A stretch of 64,000 nucleotides of DNA. It comes from Bacteroidota bacterium (lineage in GTDB: Bacteria > Bacteroidota > Bacteroidia > Bacteroidales > VadinHA17). A model generated the notes under the pieces. The model made no database searches. It was not told the origin of the DNA and saw only the letters and a program-made list of their open reading frames with translations. The first letter of the stretch is position 1. Each line of letters starts with the position of its first letter. The stretch lies in the NCBI GenBank assembly GCA_022561875.1, contig JADFQJ010000006.1:1-64000 (forward strand), written 5' to 3'. The position numbers and the translations under genes are program-made. Below, piece after piece: positions 56,186-64,000 of the stretch.

Positions 56186-58486
56186 ATGACAACAAGGGAC
56201 AAAGATTCAGCAGCAGCCATTGCATCAAAGTTAATTAACCACACGAACCGCCACCTGTTTTTAACCGGAAAAGCCGGAACAGGAAAAACAACTTTTTTGA
56301 AGTATATTTCTGAATATACTCATAAGAATTCAATTGTTGCTGCTCCCACAGGTATTGCAGCAATAAATGCCGGCGGAGTTACCCTCCATTCCCTTTTCCA
56401 GTTACCTTTCGGATCGTTTATTCCTTCCAATGACCGGATAAAAGAAGACAATATCACAACACAGATTAATACACCACAATCTCTTATCAAGGGCCTTCAA
56501 ATGAACAGTTCGAAGCGAAATATGCTGAAAGAGCTGGAGCTTCTGATTATTGATGAAGTGAGCATGGTGCGTGCCGATTTGCTTGATGCCGTTGATATTG
56601 TGTTGCGCCATATAAAGAGACAAAAAAACAGATCTTTTGGTGGTGTCCAGTTGTTACTGATAGGAGATTTGTTTCAACTGCCACCAGTGGTCAAAGAAGA
56701 CGAATGGAAATATCTTAACCCCTATTATCCCGGGATTTATTTTTTTAATGCGAAAGCTTTACAGCAGAATAAACCTTTGCATATTGAGTTGAAAGAAATC
56801 TACCGGCAATCGGACCAACTCTTTATTTCTTTACTTAACAACCTGCGGGATAATTCTCTTACAAAAGAAGATATTGAGGTGTTAAACAGCCATTATAAAC
56901 CCTTGTTCAAACCAAAAAAAAATGATGGCTATATTTACTTAACCACTCATAATCGTAAAGCTGATGAAATAAACAGACAATCTTTAAAAGAGTTGCCGGG
57001 GAAAACTTATTATTATGATGCGGAAATTGATGGAGATTTCAGTGAATACCTCTTTCCCGTTGAGAACAGATTGGAACTTAAAAAGGAGGCACAGGTTATG
57101 TTTATCAAGAATGACTATTCCGGGGAGCAACGTTATTTTAACGGGAAAATCGGTATAGTTAGCGACCTGTCTCCTGACTGGATAGAAGTCAGCTTTAATG
57201 ACGGGACACCATCTGCCATAGTTGAACATTATGTTTGGGAAAATAAAAAATACAAACTCAATAAAGAGACAAACGAGATAGAAGAGAATATAAAAGGTAC
57301 GTTTTCACATTACCCTATAAAACTGGCATGGGCAATAACTGTTCACAAAAGCCAGGGATTAACGTTTGAAAAAGCTATTATTGATGTTTCCAGAGCCTTT
57401 GCCCCCGGGCAGATATACGTCGCCCTTTCACGCCTGGTTTCACTTGATGGATTAGTTCTTACCGGACGAATCCCATTATCCGTACTGGAACAGGATAGAG
57501 CTCTTACCGGGTTTTTGAAAAGCAAAGAAAGTCCGGATGTTTTGAAGAAAGTATTAAAAGAAGGAACAGATAATTTTATTGCAGACACTGTATTAAAAGC
57601 CTTTAATTTCAACTCGCTGTGTAACTCATTTTCCTACCATGTTGAAAACTACAAAAAAGATGATAAAAGATCGATGAAACATCAATATAAAAACTGGGCA
57701 GGGGAACTACAGACAGATTTAATACCTGTAAAAGAAGTAGCCGACAATTTTTCAGGTCAACTCAGCCAGATAATAGGAACGCGTTATCCCGGTTATCTGT
57801 CAGTTTTAAATAACAGGGTGAAAGCTGCCAAGGATTATTTTGAGCCATTACTAAAAGGTTTTTCAGAACGTATTTTCAACCAGATAAACAGATTAAGAAA
57901 GCAAAAAAGAATAAAAACCTACCTGAATGAATTACGGGATATTGAACTGCTCTTTTTTAAACAACTTCAATCGATATATAAATCGGAAGCCCTTATCAAT
58001 TCAGCCATTCATGACACCGAACTTTTAAAGGAAAATCTGCTGAATTCCTCTCTTTATAAAGAGCGGAAAAGTTTGATTCAGGGAAAAAGTATTTCAACAT
58101 TGAAAAAAAATAATACTAAGAATTTTAGAAGAGCACAAAAAATGAATAAAAAAGAAAAAGGGCCTGATACAAAAGAGATAAGTTATAATCTGTTTCAGAA
58201 AGGAAAAACAATTAAAGAAATTGCTGCAGAACGATCATTCGCGGTAACTACCATTGAAGGACATCTGGCTCATTATGTAGCAAAAGGGCTTATTGATATT
58301 TCCCTGTTTGTTGATGAGGGTAAGGTGAAACGGGTTATTGAAGCATCCGAAAAACTGGAAACGACAAATTTCAGACCGATAAAAGAATATCTCGGGAATG
58401 AATTTACATACGGCGATCTTCGTTTTGCTATGGCAAGCTATGCCTGGCAGCAGTCAATAAGAAGTGAAGAGAGCGGTGAGCGGTGA
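56186..58486 (+). CDS. PIF1-type superfamily 1 helicase with C-terminal helix-turn-helix domain
   Basis: The 766-residue protein starts at the ATG at 56186 (a GTG four codons upstream is less likely). Walker A is LTGKAGTGKTTFL near residue 30; PTGIAAINAGGVTLHSLF is the PIF1 Q/motif Ia region; Walker B is LLIIDEVSMVRADLLD near 115; AITVHKSQGLTFEKAIIDVSRAF is motif VI. The C-terminal 110 residues (NLFQKGKTIKEIAAERSFAVTTIEGHLAHY) form a helicase-associated HTH (HTH_40-like). PIF1 helicases unwind 5'-3' and resolve G4 or stalled structures. It has no obvious operon partner. Confidence 0.9.
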   Translation: MTTRDKDSAAAIASKLINHTNRHLFLTGKAGTGKTTFLKYISEYTHKNSIVAAPTGIAAINAGGVTLHSLFQLPFGSFIPSNDRIKEDNITTQINTPQSLIKGLQMNSSKRNMLKELELLIIDEVSMVRADLLDAVDIVLRHIKRQKNRSFGGVQLLLIGDLFQLPPVVKEDEWKYLNPYYPGIYFFNAKALQQNKPLHIELKEIYRQSDQLFISLLNNLRDNSLTKEDIEVLNSHYKPLFKPKKNDGYIYLTTHNRKADEINRQSLKELPGKTYYYDAEIDGDFSEYLFPVENRLELKKEAQVMFIKNDYSGEQRYFNGKIGIVSDLSPDWIEVSFNDGTPSAIVEHYVWENKKYKLNKETNEIEENIKGTFSHYPIKLAWAITVHKSQGLTFEKAIIDVSRAFAPGQIYVALSRLVSLDGLVLTGRIPLSVLEQDRALTGFLKSKESPDVLKKVLKEGTDNFIADTVLKAFNFNSLCNSFSYHVENYKKDDKRSMKHQYKNWAGELQTDLIPVKEVADNFSGQLSQIIGTRYPGYLSVLNNRVKAAKDYFEPLLKGFSERIFNQINRLRKQKRIKTYLNELRDIELLFFKQLQSIYKSEALINSAIHDTELLKENLLNSSLYKERKSLIQGKSISTLKKNNTKNFRRAQKMNKKEKGPDTKEISYNLFQKGKTIKEIAAERSFAVTTIEGHLAHYVAKGLIDISLFVDEGKVKRVIEASEKLETTNFRPIKEYLGNEFTYGDLRFAMASYAWQQSIRSEESGER

Positions 58487-58729
58487 GATGGCGAGGGAAC
58501 GAGGGGGCGAAGAGGCGAAATAGCGAATGAGAAAGAAGTAAATAGTAAGTAGTCGGAAGTGAAGAGTTTAAGTTATTGACTGAGAACTAAATGATGTCAA
58601 ATGTGAAGATGCGAAGAGGAGATTGCTTTGCTTTGTTAACAATGCCCCGGCATATTTCTTAACCCGTAACTCGTATCGCGTAACGTAATAAAACGAACGC
58701 CCTTTTTTCGTTTACTAATACTTTTAGAA

Positions 58730-60013
58730 TCACCTGCGAAAGAAATTTCTTCCGCCTCCAAACCTTGGGTTTACAGTATTACTATATATTGATCCAAAGG
58801 TATATGTAATCCCAACGCCTCCATCAACACTGTATTCTGTAGCAAGTTCGGTTATCTGAAGTAAAATATCAGCTTCCGATATTTCACCTTTTACCAGGGA
58901 TAACTGGTCGAGGATTCGTCCTACACTCCCGAAAATACTAAATGAAAGACCTTTTACTATCCTGATACTGATATATCCCTCGAGTTCAATCTTGTTCTTA
59001 GTAAAATCATGAAAATAGTTTGATCCTTCAAGAGAAATATTAACAGAACCCCATTTTTCCTGGACCTGATAGGCTACTCCAAGCTTCTGTCCAAATAAAT
59101 TTTCTTCAACCTTATTATAAATTGTTGTATCGATATATTTATTGTATGAATAGCCAATTCCATATAATAATCTTAATTGACGACGTGTTGATTGGGAATA
59201 TGGAAAAATGTTATATTCGATTGATGGATAAAAATCATAATTTAATTTGGTATTACGGAACGTTGAAGCAGAAATATCAAACGTGGCTCCAATCGACCAG
59301 TGTTCACCTAAGCTTTTTACAATAAGATTATCCAGAGATTTGGAATTTGTATCTTCTGTATATGTTGTATCCTCAAAGTTATATTTCGTTCTGGTGAATC
59401 GTTGATAAAAATTCATTTCTATTTTCCACTCGGGTGTAATTTTCACTGCTGATACAGAGTTCCGGAAAGTTATCTCCTTCAGTGATTCCTCTAACTCAAA
59501 ACGCGGTCTTGTTTCAAGTTTAAAAACCCAGTCATTCCATTTGTCAATAACTTCCTCTGGTACTGAGCGACCTGTATGTCTGATTTGCACCTCCTCAAAA
59601 ATAGGGGTCTTTGCAACATACCTCATCAATCCCATTTTTAACATTTGGGTACGGCCCTCACGGGTATGATCTCTGGTGTCATCAGGTCTGCTTGCATAAA
59701 CAAGGGTGTCATTCATTCCTTTAAATTTATTCTGGCCTAAAAAAGTAAAAGTATATTCCCTACCTCCACTACCGGTACTCTGTCGTGTTTCCAATACATA
59801 TACCTGGGCATCCTCAGTGTCCCTTACATAATTAACATATGGGATCTCACGCCTGATGTAATCCATATCACAAAACCGGCAATCAATAAATAGACGGACA
59901 GCATTTTTACGCATACTGTCAGGTTCAGTATTTGATTCCTGTGCTTTTGTATTTTCTGTAATAAAACAGATAAGAAGCAAAACAAATAATTGAAAAATTA
60001 TAGATCGATTCAT
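58730..60013 (-). CDS. Exported outer-membrane barrel protein of unknown family
   Basis: The 427-residue protein has a signal peptide (1-24, ENTKA cut region). Near the mature N-terminus is a conserved-looking segment VRLFIDCRFCDMDYIRREIPYVNYVRD with a Cys pair (C-x-x-C, DCRFCD), followed by VLETRQSTGSGGREYTFTFLG. From about residue 190 alternating strands suggest a beta-barrel, though the last residues FGGGRNFFRR do not end in the typical aromatic. I do not recognise a named family. The upstream 467-bp gap precedes a tRNA gene. Confidence 0.6.
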   Translation of the reverse strand: MNRSIIFQLFVLLLICFITENTKAQESNTEPDSMRKNAVRLFIDCRFCDMDYIRREIPYVNYVRDTEDAQVYVLETRQSTGSGGREYTFTFLGQNKFKGMNDTLVYASRPDDTRDHTREGRTQMLKMGLMRYVAKTPIFEEVQIRHTGRSVPEEVIDKWNDWVFKLETRPRFELEESLKEITFRNSVSAVKITPEWKIEMNFYQRFTRTKYNFEDTTYTEDTNSKSLDNLIVKSLGEHWSIGATFDISASTFRNTKLNYDFYPSIEYNIFPYSQSTRRQLRLLYGIGYSYNKYIDTTIYNKVEENLFGQKLGVAYQVQEKWGSVNISLEGSNYFHDFTKNKIELEGYISIRIVKGLSFSIFGSVGRILDQLSLVKGEISEADILLQITELATEYSVDGGVGITYTFGSIYSNTVNPRFGGGRNFFRR

Positions 60014-60480
60014 TTTATGTCGTTTGGTTTTAAGTAAAGGTTATTCATTCTCTAACTAGTGATATTTATTTAGACAGCGGAAAGTACAATTTTATTCCTA
60101 TTACTTTAAAATTTATTTGGGGAGGATTAATTTATGTCTTCAAATAAGAATTGAAATTGATCGGTCTCAAAAACCATTTTCCGTTTAATTAATATTTAAT
60201 GTTCTAAACCAGGTTAAGAATGAGGCTGAGGTTAACCTTCTGCCCCATTTTGAAACAGGTCAGGCAATATTTGCCGGAGTGACACACTGCCTACAGTAGG
60301 CAACCGCATCAAAAAAACTATGTAGGAATAGGATTTATTCAGATTCTTAATTTTGTATATACATAGCAATAATACCCTCAGCTTGCTATACTAAATAAAT
60401 CATATGAAGATTTTAGAAGAAATCATAATATTTTCTACTTTCGCAGTATAAAAGAATGTTATAAATAGTTGACTTGATTA
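60014..60480. other. Intergenic stretch upstream of tRNA-Pro
   Basis: No protein is evident. It contains a perfect palindrome TGCCTAC-A-GTAGGCA (60288-60302), a CCTCAG-family unit in reverse (60211-60240) and the -7-like TACTTTCG at 60436-60443, which may start the tRNA transcript. Confidence 0.55.
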
Positions 60481-60554
60481 CGGGGTGTAGCGCAGCCCGG
60501 TAGCGCGCGTCGTTCGGGACGACGAGGTCGTGGGTTCAAGTCCCGCCACCCCGA
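60481..60554 (+). tRNA. tRNA-Pro (anticodon CGG)
   Basis: A 74-nt cloverleaf: acceptor CGGGGTG (60481-60487) pairs with CACCCCG (60547-60553), and the anticodon stem CGTCG/CGACG encloses the loop TTCGGGA with anticodon CGG at 60515-60517. The T-arm GTGGG-TTCAAGT-CCCGC is standard. The 3' end reads ACA, so CCA is not encoded and must be added after transcription. Confidence 0.97.
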
Positions 60555-60570
60555 CAAACATAAATAAAGA

Positions 60571-60599
60571 CCGGCACGGGAGTGCCGGCTTTTATTTTT
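60571..60599 (+). terminator. Rho-independent terminator after tRNA-Pro
   Basis: CCGGCAC (60571-60577) pairs with GTGCCGG (60582-60588) around GGGA, followed by CTTTTATTTTT. Confidence 0.85.
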
Positions 60600-60655
60600 G
60601 GAAAATCCTTCAGCTAATTTCGAATATTTCAATAATTTCAGATATAATAAACCTG

Positions 60656-61660
60656 CTATTCATCGTTTTCCAATCTTATCAGCATCTCCTCCATCAGGTC
60701 GTCCCGGTTTACCGGAACAACTCCCGATTTTTCACATACCAGTCCGCCTGCCAGGTTAGAGATACTGGCAATATCGAATGGTGTTAATCCTGCCGCACAG
60801 CACAGACTTGCAGTGGCGATCAGTGTATCACCGGCACCGGAAACATCCGTGATCTCCCTTACCTCTGCGGGAATGGTTGAATATGATTCGCCGTCACTGA
60901 TGAACACTCCAGCCTCGGAAAGGGTGATCAATAAAAGGTCAATATTTCTTGTCTTATGTAGTTTTTTTGCTAACGTAAAGAGTTTTTTGTGATCTGACTT
61001 GACCACGTCGGTCTTTGATCCTTCAACCAGCTCCCTGAAGTTTGGTTTGAAGAGGGTTATGTTTTTGTATTGATGGTAATTCCTTTTTTTCGGATCAACC
61101 ACGACAGGTATATTATATTCGTTGGCAAGTTCGGTAGTGTGCTCAATAATGGCCGGTGTAATAACTCCCTTATCATAGTCTTCAAAGATCACAGCATCGA
61201 TCGATTGAGAGAGTGTTTTGTAAATTAATTCTAACAGTCTTTTTTCCAATGATGCTGATAAGAGAGTGTCATCCTCCTCGTCAACCCTGAGCAGGTGCTG
61301 ATGCTGACTGATAATCCTTGTTTTTACAGTTGTTTTTCTTTTTGTAGTCTGTACCAGTCCCTCCGGGGAAATACCCTGAACATTCAGCCTTTCCATTAAC
61401 ACATCAGATTTTTCATCTTTCCCGATCACTGAACATAAGAGAGGAGTGGCGCCAAGCGATTTTATATTCAGTGCAACATTTGCCGCTCCGCCAAGCCGGT
61501 TTTCTTTATGTGTACTTGTTACAATGGGAATTGGAGCTTCGGGTGATATCCTTTCCACTTTTCCAAACATGTAGGAGTCTATCATCACATCACCTATAAT
61601 AAGCACCCTGCTCGATGTGAACTTATCAAAAAGCTTCCTGACCTGTGAACTATTTACCAT
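60656..61660 (-). CDS. rfaE1: D-glycero-beta-D-manno-heptose-7-phosphate kinase (PfkB family)
   Basis: The kinase phosphorylates heptose-7-phosphate for ADP-heptose and LPS core synthesis. The 334-residue protein has GDVMIDSYMFGKVERISPEAPIP (residues 23-45), NRLGGAANVALNIKSLG, VDPKKRNYHQYKNITLFKPN and the PfkB signature DVSGAGDTLIATAS with the catalytic Asp near residue 275. It lacks the nucleotidyltransferase half found in bifunctional HldE, so it is the kinase-only form. The partner genes are not in the window. It lies upstream of priA in the same direction, 195 bp before the priA stop. Confidence 0.9.
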   Translation of the reverse strand: MVNSSQVRKLFDKFTSSRVLIIGDVMIDSYMFGKVERISPEAPIPIVTSTHKENRLGGAANVALNIKSLGATPLLCSVIGKDEKSDVLMERLNVQGISPEGLVQTTKRKTTVKTRIISQHQHLLRVDEEDDTLLSASLEKRLLELIYKTLSQSIDAVIFEDYDKGVITPAIIEHTTELANEYNIPVVVDPKKRNYHQYKNITLFKPNFRELVEGSKTDVVKSDHKKLFTLAKKLHKTRNIDLLLITLSEAGVFISDGESYSTIPAEVREITDVSGAGDTLIATASLCCAAGLTPFDIASISNLAGGLVCEKSGVVPVNRDDLMEEMLIRLENDE

Positions 61661-61855
61661 GAATATTGTTTCTTAATTAACAATTATCAAAGATAAGTTT
61701 TTATGATTTATTCACAATTAAAGATACTCGCTGTCGCAAGTGTCATACAATTGTATAGTACAACCGTATGACCATTGTATCGTATGACTTCTTCTCTTCT
61801 TTCTTCCTTACTCACCCACTCACCTACTCACCTCTTCTTCAATGACTTCTTCACA

Positions 61856-64000
61856 TCACATAGGATCTACATCAATGATAACCTGGAACGCACGATATGT
61901 ATCTTTCTTCCTGAATTTTTCCAATATCTCTTGTAATAGTTGTTTGGCACGTCCGATCGACCGGTCTTTCTCAATTTTAAGGATTATGGTTTTGAGATAC
62001 CATTTTTGTATTTTCCCTACCAGGGGAAATTCCGGTCCCAGCACTCTTGCTCCAAAAGCTTCACGAAGCTTAACACCCAGATGTTTCGCCTGCCTGTTCA
62101 GCTCCTCCCTGTTCCTGTGTTTCAGTGTTATTTTTATAATACGGCAGAAGGGTGGGTAATTAAATGTTTTCCTCTCTTCCATCTGGGAATTATACATATG
62201 GATAAAGTTATAATTAAGAACATCTTTAATTACCGGATGATTTGGTTCGGAAGTTTGAATAATAACTTTTCCTTGTTTATTTCTTCTTCCGGCGCGACCA
62301 CTTACCTGAGCCAAAAGCTGAAAACTTCTTTCAAAAGCCCTGAAATCGGGGAAATTGAACAGGTTATCTGCATTCAGTACACCGACAATACTGACATTAC
62401 TAAAATCAAGTCCTTTAGAAACCATCTGGGTACCCACAAGAATATTAACTTCATTATTTTCAAACCGGTTGATTATGGTTTCGAATGATCTTTTGCGTCG
62501 TGTAGTATCCATATCCATCCTTACAACACGTGCTTCAGGGAACAATATAGCCAGTTCATCTTCAATTTTTTCTGTACCGAACCCGCGGGTGCTCAGTGTG
62601 GCGTTTTTGCATGAAGGACATTCAGTGGGTATCGTTTGAGAGTGACCGCAGTAGTGGCATACAAGCTTACTAATGCCCTTATGGTATGTAAGACTTACGG
62701 CGCAATTTAGACATTGTGGTATCCAGGAGCATGACAAGCATTCGAGATACGGTGAGAACCCGCGCCTGTTTTGGAACAGGATGATCTGTTCGTTTGCATT
62801 CAGCGCTTTTTCTATTGCTTCCATGAGTTGGGGAGTGAAATGGGAACGCATTTTTTTCTTCCGGTAAGCTTCTTTTATATTAGCAATGATAATTTCCGGG
62901 GGTTTTATTTTCTGGTATCTTTCGGGAAGGTCGACCAGTGCATATTTGCCGGTCTGCACATTATTATATGACTCAACAGACGGGGTTGCCGTTCCAAGAA
63001 GAACATTTGAGTGATGCAGGCCGGCAAGTATAATGGCTGCATCGCGGGCATGATACCTTGGGGCAGGATCGAATTGTTTGTAAGAATTCTCATGTTCCTC
63101 ATCAATGATGATCAGTCCGAGGTTCTTGTAAGGCAGGAATATAGCTGATCTGGCACCAAGAATTATCCTGCAAATTTCAGAGTTGGCTGAGACATTCCTC
63201 CATATCTCTACACGTTCCGCATCACCATAACGGGAGTGATATACAGCCACTTTATGTCCGAAAACTTTCCTGAGCCGGTTTATGATCTGTGCAGTAAGGG
63301 CGATTTCCGGTAAAAGGTAAAGCACCTGCTTTCCCTTTTTGATGTGCTGGTCAATAAGATGAATATAAACCTCTGTTTTACCGCTTCCGGTAGCTCCATG
63401 CAAAAGTGTTACTTTGTTATGTGAAAAGAAGACTTCAATATTTTTAAGGACTTTCTGTTGGTCAGCGCTCAGGTTTTTCACTTTCTCAGCGTCAAAAGCA
63501 GGAGAGGGAAGCCTGGATATTGTTTTTTCATATGTCTGCAATATGCCCTTTTCAATCAGGCTGTTAAGTGATTGTGCGCCTGCTTTATGCAAAATATCCT
63601 GCCTGGATACCTCTTTTTCTTCATTGTCGCTAAAAACGCCGGATTTCCGGATATATTCCTCAATAATCTCAAGCTGTTTGGGCGCTTTCCCAAGTTGAGA
63701 CAGAGTTTCATTCAGCTCCTTTTCATTTATCCCCGAAGCTAATTTCAGATATGTCTCTTTCCTGGGTTTGTAACTTTCAGTGAGCGCCTCCTCGACCTGA
63801 ATTACATTTTTACCGAAGAGACTGTTAATTATTGGAATAATTTTTATTTTCCCTGAATTTTTTTCAAGTTCCCTGATTGTAACAGATTTTTTACCCTTCA
63901 CCAGTTGAAGAATTAATTCTTCATGATCTGTTAATGTTTCCGGTGACTTAAATCCGGGATCATAAATGATGCGTGTTTCGCTTTCGAGCTTTAGTCCCGA
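61856..64000 (-). CDS. priA: Primosomal replication protein N' (PriA helicase), 5' end outside window
   Basis: PriA restarts stalled forks by loading the primosome. The frame is open to the window edge; a GTG at 63901 is internal, since in-frame sequence continues upstream. About 715 residues are present. HGATGSGKTEVYIHLI is Walker A, IIIDEEHENSYKQ is the DEEH box, LLGTATPSVESY and QNRRGFSPYLEC follow, and zinc-binding cysteines appear in CLSCSWIPQCLNC and CHYCG...CPSCK. VGTQMVSKGLDFSNVSIVG and QVSGRAGR complete the helicase. The N-terminal DNA-binding domain start lies outside the window. Confidence 0.95.
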   Translation of the reverse strand, partial: SGLKLESETRIIYDPGFKSPETLTDHEELILQLVKGKKSVTIRELEKNSGKIKIIPIINSLFGKNVIQVEEALTESYKPRKETYLKLASGINEKELNETLSQLGKAPKQLEIIEEYIRKSGVFSDNEEKEVSRQDILHKAGAQSLNSLIEKGILQTYEKTISRLPSPAFDAEKVKNLSADQQKVLKNIEVFFSHNKVTLLHGATGSGKTEVYIHLIDQHIKKGKQVLYLLPEIALTAQIINRLRKVFGHKVAVYHSRYGDAERVEIWRNVSANSEICRIILGARSAIFLPYKNLGLIIIDEEHENSYKQFDPAPRYHARDAAIILAGLHHSNVLLGTATPSVESYNNVQTGKYALVDLPERYQKIKPPEIIIANIKEAYRKKKMRSHFTPQLMEAIEKALNANEQIILFQNRRGFSPYLECLSCSWIPQCLNCAVSLTYHKGISKLVCHYCGHSQTIPTECPSCKNATLSTRGFGTEKIEDELAILFPEARVVRMDMDTTRRKRSFETIINRFENNEVNILVGTQMVSKGLDFSNVSIVGVLNADNLFNFPDFRAFERSFQLLAQVSGRAGRRNKQGKVIIQTSEPNHPVIKDVLNYNFIHMYNSQMEERKTFNYPPFCRIIKITLKHRNREELNRQAKHLGVKLREAFGARVLGPEFPLVGKIQKWYLKTIILKIEKDRSIGRAKQLLQEILEKFRKKDTYRAFQVIIDVDPM

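Noticed and set aside
61742-61788. GTCATAC/GTATGAC repeats between rfaE1 and priA
   Set aside because: Short arms and low-complexity surroundings; no CRISPR spacing and no clear regulatory context.

Overview
The window looks like the chromosome of a member of the Bacteroidota, most likely Bacteroidales/Marinilabiliales-like. The grounds are: promoters of the TTTG-N19-TAnnTTTG type (for example upstream of sucC and rpsO), weak ribosome binding sites, a PorE-like type IX secretion (T9SS) protein and a T9SS sorting domain, a TonB receptor with a carboxypeptidase-regulatory plug extension, type III glutamine synthetase, and phylum-typical DUF2851 and DUF3109 proteins. Most of the window is ordinary housekeeping DNA and I assign it with high confidence.

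Layout. 1-3.8 kb is an accessory edge: a metal-handling pair (DUF3347 lipoprotein, haem-binding CxxCH protein), about 0.76 kb of highly structured non-coding DNA, mntP, and a decayed GH3 glycosidase. 3.8-6.7 kb holds two outer-membrane beta-barrel genes. 6.8-10.6 kb is a purine/nucleotide block (purE, hpt, adk, obg, PAP2). 10.7-17.2 kb carries lplA, parE-parC and aroK. At about 17.43 kb two 5'-truncated genes meet head to head. 18.6-41.7 kb is a long, mostly plus-strand housekeeping run: gpmI, DUF3109, M20 peptidase, glnN, porE-like, purM, prfA, pyrF, DUF2851, K+ channel, RmlD-like reductase, rpsO, pnp, S9 peptidase, deoxynucleoside kinase, TPR lipoprotein and an rRNA/tRNA methyltransferase. 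42-48 kb holds sucC, a repeat-rich 0.7 kb gap, and a minus-strand run of three consecutive predicted lipoprotein hydrolases (serine hydrolase, sulfatase, PHP-like). 48-60 kb is envelope and transport: acyltransferase, DUF2490, Na+/H+ antiporter with a cyclic-nucleotide-binding domain, RDD protein, TonB receptor, PIF1-type helicase and an unknown barrel. 60-64 kb has tRNA-Pro(CGG), rfaE1-type kinase and the C-terminal part of priA, which runs off the window.

I did not find a complete, clearly new multi-gene system. The most unusual material is in the non-coding DNA: a family of small palindromes that fold as three-way junctions (43608-43659, 48931-48968, and a simple relative at 8080-8116), the structured block at 961-1500, and a purE/hpt inverted repeat. 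There are also two gene-decay scars, the GH3 relic and the 17.43 kb junction.
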